NCBI GenBank assembly: GCA_024403175.1
Contig: JAKSSI010000048.1
Coordinates: 1 to 8,334, forward strand
Reading direction: 5' to 3'
From: Clostridia bacterium
Lineage (GTDB): Bacteria > Bacillota_A > Clostridia > Peptostreptococcales > Anaerovoracaceae
DNA: 8,334 nt
Part shown: positions 7,342 to 8,334 of the stretch, one piece after another
Numbering within the stretch: the first letter of the stretch is position 1
Layout of the letters: each line of letters opens with the position of its first letter
Made by a program: the position numbers and the translations under genes
The notes under the pieces: generated by a model
What the model saw: the letters and a program-made list of their open reading frames with translations, nothing else
Told to the model about the DNA's origin: nothing
Databases searched by the model: none

Positions 7342-8334
7342 ATGGATAACGAAAAATTACTTTACTTATTAAAATCTGCAAGTGGACCTGTTTCCGGACA
7401 AGAAATCAGCAAAGAGCTTGGAGTTTCAAGGGCTGCGGTGTGGAAAAGCATAGAGGCTTTAAGGAATCAGGGTTATAAAATTTCATCTGCCACAAGACGA
7501 GGCTATTTTCTTGAGGAGAGCCCTGATGTTTTAAGATCCGGAGAAATCTCTGCGCTTCTTAATACAAAAGTTGTTGGAAAAGAATTCTTATGTCTTGATA
7601 GCATAGACTCCACAAATACTGAATGTAAACGTCGTATGATGAATGGCGGACACGCAGGCCTAGTTATTACTTCAGAAGAACAGACTGGTGGCCGCGGAAG
7701 AATAGGTAGAAAATTTGAATCTCCAGCTGGTAAAGGTTTATACCTTTCTGCAGTTCTTCAGCCAAAGTTAGAGCCTAAAGATGCAATAAACCTTACGGCT
7801 TGGGTCGCTGTAGCAGTTTGCGATGCCATAGAAGAAGTATGTGGTATTCGTCCGCAGATAAAATGGACAAATGATATAATTCTGGGCGGAAAAAAGCTTG
7901 GCGGAATTCTTACAGAAATGGAAGTAGAGGCCGAGACAAATTTAATAAGATACATTGTGGTTGGTATAGGAATTAACTGCAACCATAGTTTAGATGATTT
8001 TCCAAAAGAATTACACAAGATAGCTACATCCTTGAATCTTCAGCTTGGAAAGAGCATAGAAAGAAAGAAGCTGGCGGTAGCACTTACAAAGGCACTTGAT
8101 CGCCTTAATGAAGATTTTCCAATCAAGAAGGAAGAGTATCTTACTAAATACAGAAAAGACTGCTGCACCTTAGGCAAGCAAGTAAAACTGATTCATAGTG
8201 ATGATAGTTTTGAAGAGGCATACGCATTAGACATTGATGACGATTTCCGTCTTATAGTGCAAATGCCTGATGGAAGTACAAAGGCCGTATTTTCCGGTGA
8301 AGTTTCAGTGCGCGGACTTTGTGGATACTTATAA
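7342..8334 (+). CDS. birA: Bifunctional biotin--[acetyl-CoA-carboxylase] ligase / biotin operon repressor BirA
   Basis: BirA makes biotinyl-5'-AMP and attaches biotin to a lysine of biotin-carrier proteins; as holo-dimer it represses biotin genes. This is a group II (bifunctional) enzyme of 330 residues. An N-terminal winged helix-turn-helix (about 4-57) shows E-I-S-K-E-L-G-V-S-R-A-A-V-W-K with a following wing T-R-R-G-Y. The catalytic domain has S-T-N (90-92), the ATP/biotinyl-AMP loop G-R-G-R-I-G-R (117-123), K-W-T-N-D (174-178), the K-L-G-G-I-L lysine strand (185-190) and G-I-G-I-N (208-212). A C-terminal SH3-like domain covers about 275-330. The gene is complete; the TAA is the last codon of the window. 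There is no clear ribosome site before the ATG (only AGAAAA), so translation may be weak, which fits a scarce regulator. It is divergent from bioY with shared operators. Confidence 0.96.
   Translation: MDNEKLLYLLKSASGPVSGQEISKELGVSRAAVWKSIEALRNQGYKISSATRRGYFLEESPDVLRSGEISALLNTKVVGKEFLCLDSIDSTNTECKRRMMNGGHAGLVITSEEQTGGRGRIGRKFESPAGKGLYLSAVLQPKLEPKDAINLTAWVAVAVCDAIEEVCGIRPQIKWTNDIILGGKKLGGILTEMEVEAETNLIRYIVVGIGINCNHSLDDFPKELHKIATSLNLQLGKSIERKKLAVALTKALDRLNEDFPIKKEEYLTKYRKDCCTLGKQVKLIHSDDSFEEAYALDIDDDFRLIVQMPDGSTKAVFSGEVSVRGLCGYL

Overview
The window is AT-rich bacterial DNA with a codon style dominated by AGA, CTT, AAG and ACA. Protein features point to a low-GC anaerobic Firmicute of class Clostridia. 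These are a 647-residue GyrB and an 819-residue GyrA with a Gram-positive look, a solitary ECF-type BioY, and a BirA with an N-terminal DNA-binding domain. The species is not determinable from sequence reading alone. The DNA is chromosomal housekeeping sequence, with no sign of mobile elements, CRISPR, rRNA or tRNA.

Layout: (1) 1-821, minus strand: the 5' part of dnaA (273 codons), cut by the left edge. (2) 822-1162: a gene-free stretch between divergent dnaA and gyrB, rich in DnaA-box cores and AT-rich sequence. It is a strong candidate for the replication origin (oriC) or part of it. (3) 1163-6565, plus strand: gyrB, gyrA and trpS, very tightly packed and probably one transcript, driven by a good sigma-A-type promoter at 1078-1106 and ended by a strong hairpin terminator at 6583-6619. 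(4) 6630-7199, minus strand: bioY (biotin uptake), convergent with trpS. (5) 7200-7341: a compact divergent control region with two BirA-operator palindromes of identical geometry. (6) 7342-8334, plus strand: birA, ending exactly at the window edge.

Two functional units are visible. The left unit couples replication initiation (dnaA, origin) to supercoiling (gyrase) and carries tryptophanyl-tRNA synthetase along. The right unit is a biotin-sensing module: BirA attaches biotin to its target proteins and should repress bioY, and probably its own gene, through the two operators when biotin is plentiful.

The two points most worth a second look are: (a) the DnaA Walker A loop, which reads G-G-S-V-L-R-K-T instead of the near-invariant G-G-x-G-L-G-K-T, so two essential glycines are missing (either a real oddity or a sequence error); and (b) the double BirA operator, whose half-sites overlap the -10 and -35 of bioY and the -35 of birA.
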